DNA from: Comamonadaceae bacterium
GTDB taxonomy: Bacteria > Pseudomonadota > Gammaproteobacteria > Burkholderiales > Burkholderiaceae
Reading direction: 5' to 3'
Assembly (NCBI GenBank): GCA_947374535.1
Contig: CANCCJ010000145.1
Location: 1-6,377 of the forward strand
DNA: 6,377 nt
Position numbers and translations under genes: made by a program. The notes beneath the pieces are model-generated. The model worked only from the letters and a program-made list of their open reading frames with translations. It did not search any database and was not told where the DNA came from. This document shows, piece after piece, positions 1-4,428 of the stretch (position 1 is the first letter of the stretch; each line of letters opens with the position of its first letter).

Positions 1-402
1 GTATTTGTGCCAGGCCAAAACCATGTTGGCGTCCATGCCGAAAGCAGGACCTGAGTTCCACAAGGCCAAAGCGTTTTGCTTGCCGTAGTGATAGCCCAAC
101 ACACCATGACCGCCGTCCAACGTGCCTTTAGACACGGCTTCCAACAAACCAAAAGCGGGCACCACAGAACCGGCGGGCAGCACTTCGATCTTCAAATCGC
201 CGCCCGTCATGTCGTTGACTTTTTTGGCGTAGTCGAGTGCGTACTCGTGGAAGATGTCTTTGGCAGGCCAAGTACTTTGCCAGCGCATGTTGATCGGGCC
301 AGTTTGCGCTTTGGCAACCATTGGTGCGGCAACCGCACCCGCGGCAACTGCTGCGCCCTTTAATACGTTACGGCGAGCAGTTGTTTTTTTGCTATCTGTC
401 AT
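1..402 (-). CDS. TRAP transporter solute-binding protein (DctP/TakP-like), N-terminal part
   Basis: This is the periplasmic substrate-binding component of a TRAP (tripartite, ion-gradient-driven) uptake system, which passes an organic acid or similar ligand to DctQ/DctM-type membrane proteins. Only the first 134 codons are present; the gene runs off the left edge. Residues 1-32 form a twin-arginine signal: Arg10-Arg11 in ARRNVLKG, an Ala-rich hydrophobic stretch, and an AKA motif at 30-32 before Gln33, so export is probably by Tat and folded. The mature start (WQSTWPAKDIFHEYA, then LKIEVLPAGSVVPAFGLLEAV) is typical of the DctP fold. The later stretch with GPAFGMDANMVLAWHKY resembles the TakP/mannitol-chloroaromatic subgroup (from memory). 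The ATG at 402 is chosen because AGGAG lies 8 nt upstream and the signal peptide starts there. The ligand cannot be told, and the membrane subunits are outside the window. Confidence 0.9.
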   Translation of the reverse strand, partial: MTDSKKTTARRNVLKGAAVAAGAVAAPMVAKAQTGPINMRWQSTWPAKDIFHEYALDYAKKVNDMTGGDLKIEVLPAGSVVPAFGLLEAVSKGTLDGGHGVLGYHYGKQNALALWNSGPAFGMDANMVLAWHKY

Positions 403-410
403 GGGGAGGT

Positions 411-415
411 CTCCT
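411..415 (-). promoter_or_regulatory. Ribosome binding site of the TRAP solute-binding protein gene
   Basis: On the minus strand AGGAG lies 8 nt before the ATG at 402. It is one of only two strong Shine-Dalgarno matches before main genes in the window (the other precedes wzt), and it fixes the start codon. Confidence 0.7.
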
Positions 416-450
416 AGTTTTTGTCAAAGACATGAATGGGAGTCGCGATT

Positions 451-478
451 CTTATCCTCACGGGCGTTTTATTGACAA
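451..478 (-). promoter_or_regulatory. Predicted sigma-70 promoter for the TRAP solute-binding protein gene
   Basis: Read on the minus strand, TTGTCA (plus-strand 473-478, 5/6 match to TTGACA) is followed after 16 bp by GATAAG (plus-strand 451-456, 4/6 match to TATAAT). Transcription would start near 444 and give a leader of about 42 nt. The call rests on hexamer matching only. Confidence 0.4.
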
Positions 479-488
479 GGGTTTTCCC

Positions 489-511
489 CGAAGCGCCGGC
501 ATATCGCTTCG
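489..511. repeat. Perfect 7-bp inverted repeat in the divergent control region
   Basis: CGAAGCG (489-495) and CGCTTCG (505-511) are perfect reverse complements separated by 9 bp. The repeat lies between the predicted minus-strand promoter (451-478) and the -10-like TATACT at 541. This is where an operator acting on one or both divergent genes would be expected. No T-run follows on either strand, so it is not a convincing terminator. The rest of the 403-568 gap holds only the promoter elements listed separately. Confidence 0.4.
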
Positions 512-540
512 AATTTGTCTCCTTGGGGACGAGCCGCTTC

Positions 541-546
541 TATACT
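541..546 (+). promoter_or_regulatory. Possible -10 element for the rhodanese-coaX unit
   Basis: TATACT matches the -10 consensus at 5/6 positions and lies 22 bp before the ATG at 569, giving a leader of about 16-22 nt. No good -35 hexamer is found at 16-18 bp; the best candidate, TTGTCT at 515-520, is 20 bp away. The promoter is therefore weak, activator-dependent or misplaced. Confidence 0.3.
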
Positions 547-574
547 GAGTACCAACTTTTTTCGCTTTATGACT

Positions 575-976
575 ATGAGCAACAACGAGCTGGGTTACGC
601 AGGCGATATCTCACCTGAAACTGCGAATGACTGGATGCAGTCCGGCGCCGCTGTGATGGTGGATGTGCGCACCGATGCTGAGCTGGCTTGGGTGGGTTTT
701 GTCCCAGGTGCAATCGGCGTGGCTTGGAAGCAATGGCCAGACATGACCATGAATCCCGCGTTTGACGAAGCCGTGCGCGCCGCTGCGAACGGTAAAAAAA
801 TTGTGCTGTTGTGCCGCAGTGGCGTCCGTTCCATCGCGGCGGCCAAACGTGCCACAGAGCTGGGCTTGGAGGCCTACAACATCCTCGAAGGCTTCGAGGG
901 CGATGTTGACGCAGCCGGCCACCGTGGCACCCAAGGTGGCTGGCGCATGCGCGGCTTGCCATGGCGCCAAAATTGA
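575..976 (+). CDS. Single-domain rhodanese-like sulfurtransferase
   Basis: Rhodanese domains carry a persulfide on an active-site cysteine and move sulfur between donors and acceptors; this is probably a cytosolic protein, as no signal peptide is seen. Numbered from the ATG at 575 (133 residues), the domain begins with [10 protein letters not shown] (11-20) and has the core strand [11 protein letters not shown] (27-37). It continues with the [10 protein letters not shown] segment (42-51) and the catalytic loop CRSGVRS, with Cys80, after strand IVLLC. The C-terminal stretch with LEGFEGD and [10 protein letters not shown] is typical of small bacterial rhodaneses. An in-frame ATG at 569 would add Met-Thr and cannot be excluded. 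The frame stays open upstream to a TTG at 515, but that extension does not look like rhodanese. No clear ribosome binding site is visible. The stop codon is 7 bp before coaX, so the two are probably cotranscribed. The sulfur donor and acceptor are unknown. Confidence 0.9.
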   Translation: MSNNELGYAGDISPETANDWMQSGAAVMVDVRTDAELAWVGFVPGAIGVAWKQWPDMTMNPAFDEAVRAAANGKKIVLLCRSGVRSIAAAKRATELGLEAYNILEGFEGDVDAAGHRGTQGGWRMRGLPWRQN

Positions 977-983
977 TTCATTT

Positions 984-1793
984 ATGACATTTCTAGCACT
1001 CGATGTTGGCAACACACGCCTCAAGTGGGGGATGTACGACAGCCCCGCACCTGGTGCCGCTCTGCTGGGCCATGGCGCGGTATTTTTAGAAAATATTGAC
1101 CGCTTGGCCGACGAAGACTGGCGCGAGCTGCCTGAGCCCACGCACATGCTGGGCTGCATCGTGGCGGGCGAAGCCATTCGCCGTCGCGTCGAAGAGCAAA
1201 TGGAGTTGTGGGACATCACGCCACACTGGGCTGTGTCGTCTGCTGCGGAAGCTGGCATGACCAACGGCTACGACCACCCCACGCGCCTAGGGGCAGACCG
1301 TTGGGTCGCCATGATTGGTGCCCACGCCCGCATGCTCGCGCAGACCCAAGGTGCTGCCCCCAAGCCTATGGTCGTCGTGATGGTGGGCACCGCAGTCACG
1401 GTGGAAGCCATTGATGCAGGGGGTAGGTTTTTAGGCGGTCTCATCTTGCCCGGTCACGGCATCATGCTTCGCGCGTTGGAGTCGGGTACGGCAGGTTTGC
1501 GTGTGCCCACCGGCGAGGTGTGCGAATTTCCCACCAACACCAGCGACGCACTCACCAGTGGTGGCACCTATGCCATCGCGGGTGCGGTCGAACGCATGGT
1601 GCAGCACGTTCGCCAGCACTGCAGTGCCGAACCTGCTTGCTATATGACTGGCGGTGCAGGCTGGAAGATGGCCCCCAGCATGTCAGTGCAGTTTGAGTTG
1701 GTGGATTCGCTCATTTTTGATGGCTTGCTAGAAATTGCCAAGCAGCGCTTAGACCACCCCACGCCCGTGTGGCCCTCGCGCAATTTGTACTGA
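984..1793 (+). CDS. coaX: Type III pantothenate kinase
   Basis: CoaX phosphorylates pantothenate with ATP, the first step of coenzyme A synthesis, in the cytosol. The type III enzyme belongs to the ASKHA fold, is usually dimeric and, unlike type I/II kinases, is not inhibited by CoA (family knowledge). The 269-residue product has the phosphate-binding strand [13 protein letters not shown] (4-16). The conserved pantothenate-site run [14 protein letters not shown] (94-107) contains Asp105, the expected general base. Next come the GTA motif [11 protein letters not shown] (134-144), GGLILPG (151-157) and a late TGGAG motif. Length is within the usual range of about 245-270. The ATG at 984 is chosen because it starts directly at the first strand; the frame is open upstream only by overlapping the rhodanese gene. 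No ribosome binding site is obvious, so coupling to the rhodanese stop 7 bp upstream is plausible. The GTA motif has Met133 and Glu141 where many homologues have Asp. Confidence 0.93.
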   Translation: MTFLALDVGNTRLKWGMYDSPAPGAALLGHGAVFLENIDRLADEDWRELPEPTHMLGCIVAGEAIRRRVEEQMELWDITPHWAVSSAAEAGMTNGYDHPTRLGADRWVAMIGAHARMLAQTQGAAPKPMVVVMVGTAVTVEAIDAGGRFLGGLILPGHGIMLRALESGTAGLRVPTGEVCEFPTNTSDALTSGGTYAIAGAVERMVQHVRQHCSAEPACYMTGGAGWKMAPSMSVQFELVDSLIFDGLLEIAKQRLDHPTPVWPSRNLY

Positions 1794-1809
1794 TCTGGGA
1801 TAGCCCCTC

Positions 1810-1839
1810 ATGACAGAAGGGCGGAGCAACGGCTAGACT
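1810..1839 (+). promoter_or_regulatory. Predicted promoter of the M20 amidohydrolase gene, possibly giving leaderless mRNA
   Basis: ATGACA (1810-1815, 5/6 match to TTGACA) is followed after 18 bp by TAGACT (1834-1839, 4/6 match to TATAAT). Only 7 bp separate the -10 element from the ATG at 1847, so the start site would fall on or next to the A of the start codon. No Shine-Dalgarno sequence is present, which fits a leaderless transcript. Confidence 0.45.
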
Positions 1840-1846
1840 CAGAGTC
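1836..1846. repeat. 11-bp palindrome abutting the M20 start codon
   Basis: GACTC-A-GAGTC is a perfect inverted repeat with a one-base centre. It overlaps the predicted -10 element and ends at the base before the ATG, a position suited to an operator. It is short enough to be chance. Confidence 0.3.
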
Positions 1847-3031
1847 ATGAAAGTCCTTGAATCCCTCACCAAGCAAGCTTCCTCCATCGCGGCCATTCGC
1901 CGCGACATTCATGCTCACCCAGAGCTGTGCTTTGAAGAAATTCGCACCGCCGATCTGGTGGCGCAAAAGCTGACCGAGTGGAGCATTCCCATCCATCGCG
2001 GCATGGGCAAAACCGGGGTGGTGGGTATCTTGAAATGCGGCACCAGTGAACGTGCCATCGGTTTGCGCGCGGACATGGACGCCTTGCCCATGCAAGAGTT
2101 CAATCAGTTTGCCCACGCCAGCCAACACGCGGGCAAGATGCACGCCTGCGGCCATGACGGCCATGTGGCGATGCTTTTGGCTGCGGCGCAATATTTGTCG
2201 AAGCATCAAGACTTTGATGGCACGGTGTACTTCATCTTCCAACCGGCAGAAGAGGGGGGCGGTGGTGCTCGCGAAATGATGCGTGATGGTTTGTTTGAAA
2301 AATTTCCCATGCAGGCCTTGTATGGCATGCACAACTGGCCTGGTCTCAAAGAAGGTCAGTTCGCACTAAGCGCTGGGCCTGTGATGGCGTCGAGCAACGA
2401 GTTCAAAATCACCATCCACGGCAAAGGCTGCCATGCAGCATTGCCACACAACGGCGTCGACCCTGTTGTGATTGCCTGCCAAATGGTGCAAGCCTTTCAA
2501 ACCGTCATCAGCCGCAACAAAAAGCCGGTCGATGCCGGGGTGGTGTCTGTCACCATGATTCATGCGGGTGAGGCGACCAACGTGGTGCCTGATCACTGCG
2601 AGTTGCAAGGTACCGTCCGCACCTTCAGCATCGACGTGCTCGATATGATCGAGCAACGCATGCGTGACATTGCACAGCACACCAGCGCAGCCTTTGGTGC
2701 CACTTGCACGTTTGAGTTTGAGCGCAACTATCCGCCCACCATCAACCACCCCGCAGAAAGCGCCTTTGCTCGCGAAGTCATGGCCAGCATCGTTGGGGCC
2801 GACAATGTCGTGGCGCAAGAGCCCACTATGGGCGCTGAAGACTTCTCATACATGCTCCAAGCCAAGCCAGGCGCGTATTGCTTCATTGGCAATGGCGATG
2901 GTGTGCACCGGGAAATGGGGCATGGCGAAGGGCCGTGTACGCTGCATAACCCGAACTACGACTTCAATGACCGGTTGATTCCTTTGGGGGCGACTTACTG
3001 GGTCAAACTCGTTGAGGCTTCGCTGCGGTAA
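1847..3031 (+). CDS. M20 family metal-dependent amidohydrolase (hippurate/N-acyl amino acid hydrolase type)
   Basis: This cytosolic two-metal enzyme hydrolyses the amide bond of an N-acyl amino acid or similar conjugate; the family includes hippurate hydrolase, N-acetyl amino acid deacetylases and plant IAA-amino acid hydrolases. The 394-residue product is full length. It shows RRDIHAHPELCFEE (18-31), GLRADMDALPMQE (72-84), and HACGHDGH (99-106) with metal ligands Cys101 and His103. PAEEGGGGA (133-141) holds Glu135, the likely general base, and Glu136, a ligand. GMHNWPG (160-166) holds His162, and LHNPNYDFND (366-375) holds the last ligand, His367. The dimerisation (lid) domain lies at roughly 185-300, with GKGCHAALPHNGVDP. 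All catalytic residues are intact. The gene is separated from coaX by 53 bp with its own promoter-like element and no ribosome binding site. It converges on the TetR gene with 3 bp between stops. The acyl group and amino acid cannot be told from sequence. Confidence 0.92.
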   Translation: MKVLESLTKQASSIAAIRRDIHAHPELCFEEIRTADLVAQKLTEWSIPIHRGMGKTGVVGILKCGTSERAIGLRADMDALPMQEFNQFAHASQHAGKMHACGHDGHVAMLLAAAQYLSKHQDFDGTVYFIFQPAEEGGGGAREMMRDGLFEKFPMQALYGMHNWPGLKEGQFALSAGPVMASSNEFKITIHGKGCHAALPHNGVDPVVIACQMVQAFQTVISRNKKPVDAGVVSVTMIHAGEATNVVPDHCELQGTVRTFSIDVLDMIEQRMRDIAQHTSAAFGATCTFEFERNYPPTINHPAESAFAREVMASIVGADNVVAQEPTMGAEDFSYMLQAKPGAYCFIGNGDGVHREMGHGEGPCTLHNPNYDFNDRLIPLGATYWVKLVEASLR

Positions 3032-3058
3032 ATATCAGTAAGCCGATAGCAGCGAGCC
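3016..3058. terminator. Stem-loop spanning the convergent M20 and TetR stop codons
   Basis: GGCT-T-CGCTGC (3016-3026) pairs with GCAGCGAGCC (3049-3058) over 10 bp with one bulged T (3020) and a 22-nt loop. The loop contains both stop codons. The position suits a shared bidirectional terminator, but there is no U-tract on either side and the loop is long, so this is tentative. Confidence 0.25.
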
Positions 3059-3682
3059 TAGGTGCGCTTTGTGAGGCGCCGCCGCGTAAGGCACCAACAA
3101 ACTCAGCACATGCTTCGCACCACGTAGCAGCGAAGTTTGCGCGCTTTCAGGCTCTAGGGCATGGCGGGGGTTGCGCACATATTCGTAGCTCAGCCACCAG
3201 GTCAACATCACCACCATGTGCGTGGCCGTGGCTTCGCGTTCGCTCACGGTCATAGCCAGAGCCCCTTCGTGCGCAAGGCTGTCCAGCAAGGTGCGAAACG
3301 CCGTTGTTTTGTGCAGCAGTGCGTCTTTGATGTGTGTTTCAAGCCGACGGTTTTTGCTGAGCAAGTCATTCAAGTCGCGGTACAAAAAGCGGTATTGCCA
3401 CACCAACTCGAACAGCGTATGCATGAAGAACCAAGCGTCTTCCACATCGTGTACGCCAGGCGCTGCCTCTAGTAGCTCGTGCAGCGCGGTTTCGTAGCGG
3501 TTGTAAAGCGCGGTGACCAACTCCTCCTTGGCGGGGTAGTGGTAGTACAGATTGCCGGGGCTGATGTTGAGCTCGCTAGAGATCAATGTGGTTGACACAT
3601 TGGGCTCGCCAAAGCGATTAAAGAGGTCCAGCGTGACCTCCAAAATTCGCTCAGCGGTGCGGCGTGGCGCTTTCTTTGCCAT
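3035..3682 (-). CDS. TetR family transcriptional regulator, PhaD-like
   Basis: This 215-residue regulator has the TetR N-terminal DNA-binding domain (about 11-58): a first helix with RILEVTLDLFNRFG, then the helix-turn-helix STTLISSELNISPGNLYYHY (30-49) and KEELV. The C-terminal two-thirds is an all-helical ligand/dimer domain. The stretch from LFNRFGEPNVST through ISPGNLYYHY closely recalls Pseudomonas PhaD, a TetR-like regulator of phasin genes (from memory, not aligned). The gene lies 26 bp downstream of a phasin gene on the same strand, which supports a role in PHA granule control and possible cotranscription. PhaD is reported as an activator; the sign of regulation here is unknown. The ATG at 3682 starts just before the first helix. 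No Shine-Dalgarno is visible because a palindrome occupies that region, so translation may depend on coupling to the phasin. The C-terminus converges on the M20 gene. Confidence 0.88.
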   Translation of the reverse strand: MAKKAPRRTAERILEVTLDLFNRFGEPNVSTTLISSELNISPGNLYYHYPAKEELVTALYNRYETALHELLEAAPGVHDVEDAWFFMHTLFELVWQYRFLYRDLNDLLSKNRRLETHIKDALLHKTTAFRTLLDSLAHEGALAMTVSEREATATHMVVMLTWWLSYEYVRNPRHALEPESAQTSLLRGAKHVLSLLVPYAAAPHKAHLGSLLSAY

Positions 3683-3688
3683 AGTACT

Positions 3689-3711
3689 TAATTGGGGTCA
3701 GAGCCCAATTA
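3689..3711. repeat. REP-like palindrome between phasin and TetR genes
   Basis: TAATTGGG (3689-3696) and CCCAATTA (3704-3711) are a perfect 8-bp inverted repeat around the 7-nt centre GTCAGAG. The right arm includes the phasin stop codon (TAA on the minus strand, 3711-3709); the left arm ends 6 bp before the TetR ATG. There is no T-run in the direction of transcription, so it is not an intrinsic terminator. It could be a dispersed REP-type element with a GGGGTCAGA core, a TetR operator, or an mRNA hairpin controlling TetR translation. Confidence 0.6.
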
Positions 3712-4188
3712 TTTCTTGGCCGTTTTCTTAGCAGGCGCTTTCTTCGCCGCAGGTTTTGCTGCGGTTTTGGCTGCAGGCTTGGCCGCAGCTTTGGGCTTAG
3801 TTCCCAGCTGCGCCTCAAGTGCTGCCACGCGTGCGTGCAGCGCCGTCATCTCAGCGGCCGATGGCAGTCCTAAGCTGTGCAGCGCCTTGGCCACACGGTC
3901 TTCAAAAATGCCTTCTAGCTTGCCCCATTGGCCTGTTGCGCGTTCGCTCAAGGTGTGAGCGGCTTGCGTGGCTTTTTGCGTGGCCTCAGCCAACTTCGCT
4001 TCGGCGGTGGTGTGCACCTTACGTTGCATGGTGATGCCGTCGCTGACTAGTTTTTCAAAGGCCTTTGTGCCGTCTTCTTGTGCTTTGGCAAATGCGCCCA
4101 AGCCAGCCAGCCAAATTTGCTGCGCTTGTTCTTTGACGTTGTCGGACATGGCGGCGGGATCGAAAGGATTTGTGTGTGGCTTAGTCAT
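3709..4188 (-). CDS. Phasin, polyhydroxyalkanoate granule-associated protein (PhaI/PhaF type)
   Basis: Phasins coat PHA storage granules and control their number and size; the PhaF type can also bind DNA through a histone H1-like tail. The 159-residue protein has the phasin signature QIWLAGLGAFAKAQEDG (24-40) followed by KAFEKLVSDG. A long amphipathic helical part (about 55-107) comes next, with a short heptad-like coiled coil at about 112-129 (LHARVAALEAQL) likely used for oligomerisation. The Lys/Ala/Pro tail at 131-159 has AAKPAAK-type repeats and is strongly basic. The tail is much shorter than that of Pseudomonas PhaF, so DNA binding is possible but not certain. The ATG at 4188 is preceded by a weak GGAA 8 nt upstream and by a promoter-like element. 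The TetR gene follows after 26 bp. No PHA synthase is in the window, so granule association is inferred from the family. Confidence 0.92.
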   Translation of the reverse strand: MTKPHTNPFDPAAMSDNVKEQAQQIWLAGLGAFAKAQEDGTKAFEKLVSDGITMQRKVHTTAEAKLAEATQKATQAAHTLSERATGQWGKLEGIFEDRVAKALHSLGLPSAAEMTALHARVAALEAQLGTKPKAAAKPAAKTAAKPAAKKAPAKKTAKK

Positions 4189-4214
4189 AAAAATAATTCC
4201 ATAGAAGATGTTCG

Positions 4215-4243
4215 ATAGTAATAACTGCAGCGTCGTTTTACAA
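4215..4243 (-). promoter_or_regulatory. Predicted promoter of the phasin-TetR unit
   Basis: On the minus strand TTGTAA (plus-strand 4238-4243, 4/6 match to TTGACA) and TACTAT (plus-strand 4215-4220, 4/6 match to TATAAT) are separated by exactly 17 bp. Transcription would start near 4208, giving a leader of about 20 nt before the ATG at 4188. Confidence 0.4.
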
Positions 4244-4254
4244 GTCTGCGGTGA

Positions 4255-4283
4255 TGGGGCTTAAAAGGGTGGGAGGCTATAAT
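4255..4283 (+). promoter_or_regulatory. Predicted promoter of the wzm-wzt operon
   Basis: TATAAT at 4278-4283 is a perfect -10 hexamer. The -35 region 17 bp upstream (TGGGGC, 4255-4260) is poor, so an activator may be needed. A start near 4290 would leave a leader of about 95 nt to the small ORF at 4384 and about 140 nt to wzm. It is back to back with the phasin promoter, with only 11 bp between the two -35 regions. The 239-bp gap 4189-4427 is AT-rich: 4261-4380 is about 38% G+C by hand count. Confidence 0.45.
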
Positions 4284-4292
4284 GATCGATAC

Positions 4293-4303
4293 GTTAAATT
4301 AAC
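4293..4303. repeat. 11-bp palindrome just downstream of the wzm start region
   Basis: GTTAA-A-TTAAC is a perfect inverted repeat beginning 10 bp after the TATAAT box, about at the expected transcription start. It could be an operator, though in AT-rich DNA it may be chance. Confidence 0.25.
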
Positions 4304-4371
4304 CTATGTTGCTTAATTCTGTGTTTTTGTTTCAAAGGCATGAGCTTTGTTGCGTGAGTAGGTGTTTGTTA

Positions 4372-4382
4372 AGAGGTAGCGA
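4372..4382 (+). promoter_or_regulatory. ops-like element upstream of wzm
   Basis: AGAGGTAGCGA matches the ops pause element consensus (GGCGGTAGCGT, RfaH recruitment) at 8 of 11 positions, including the full GGTAGCG core. It is preceded by TGTTAAG, which also occurs in the JUMPstart sequence. The position in the leader of a polysaccharide export operon is right, but the same bases serve as the Shine-Dalgarno sequence of the small ORF at 4384, so the match may be coincidental. Confidence 0.3.
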
Positions 4383-4383
4383 C

Positions 4384-4428
4384 ATGGTTTGTGTTTTGTT
4401 TCATGTGACGATGTTCAAATGCTGGTGA
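4384..4428 (+). CDS. Candidate 14-codon leader ORF coupled to wzm
   Basis: ATG at 4384 is preceded by AGAGG at 7-nt spacing, the best ribosome binding site in the wzm leader. It encodes MVCVLFHVTMFKCW and ends with TGA at 4426-4428. That stop overlaps the wzm ATG as TGATG, the classic arrangement for translational coupling. The wzm start has no Shine-Dalgarno of its own, so this ORF may deliver ribosomes to it. The peptide resembles nothing I know, and no amino-acid run suggests attenuation. It is too short for coding statistics to help. Confidence 0.35.
   Translation: MVCVLFHVTMFKCW

Noticed and set aside
515..574. N-terminal extension of the rhodanese from a TTG start
   Set aside because: The extra 20 residues do not resemble rhodanese or a signal peptide, and the likely -10 box (541-546) lies inside it.
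762..983. Upstream extension of the coaX frame
   Set aside because: It runs in another frame through the rhodanese coding region; CoaX proteins begin at the first phosphate-binding strand, matching the ATG at 984.
611..1264. 217-codon open frame on the minus strand opposite rhodanese and coaX
   Set aside because: It lies antisense to two well-supported genes, shows no recognisable domain, and fits the antisense open frames expected in GC-rich coding DNA.
1794..1826. Possible coaX terminator (GCCCCT with a downstream AAGGGC)
   Set aside because: The stem is short with a mismatch and no T-tract follows; it also overlaps the predicted M20 -35 box.
1808..2332. 174-codon minus-strand frame opposite the M20 gene
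   Set aside because: It is a mirror of the catalytic-domain codons, with no family resemblance and no credible start signal.
3689..3711. Intrinsic terminator between phasin and TetR
   Set aside because: The stem has no T-run in the direction of transcription and its arms are AT-rich at the base, so it is listed as a repeat.
3692..3958. Plus-strand frame opposite the phasin tail
   Set aside because: Its Ala-rich product merely reflects the repetitive Lys/Ala codons of the phasin tail on the other strand.
4389..4427. N-terminal extension of Wzm from TTG 4389
   Set aside because: There is no ribosome binding site for the TTG, and the extra residues have no counterpart in the family; the bases are better explained by the leader ORF in another frame.
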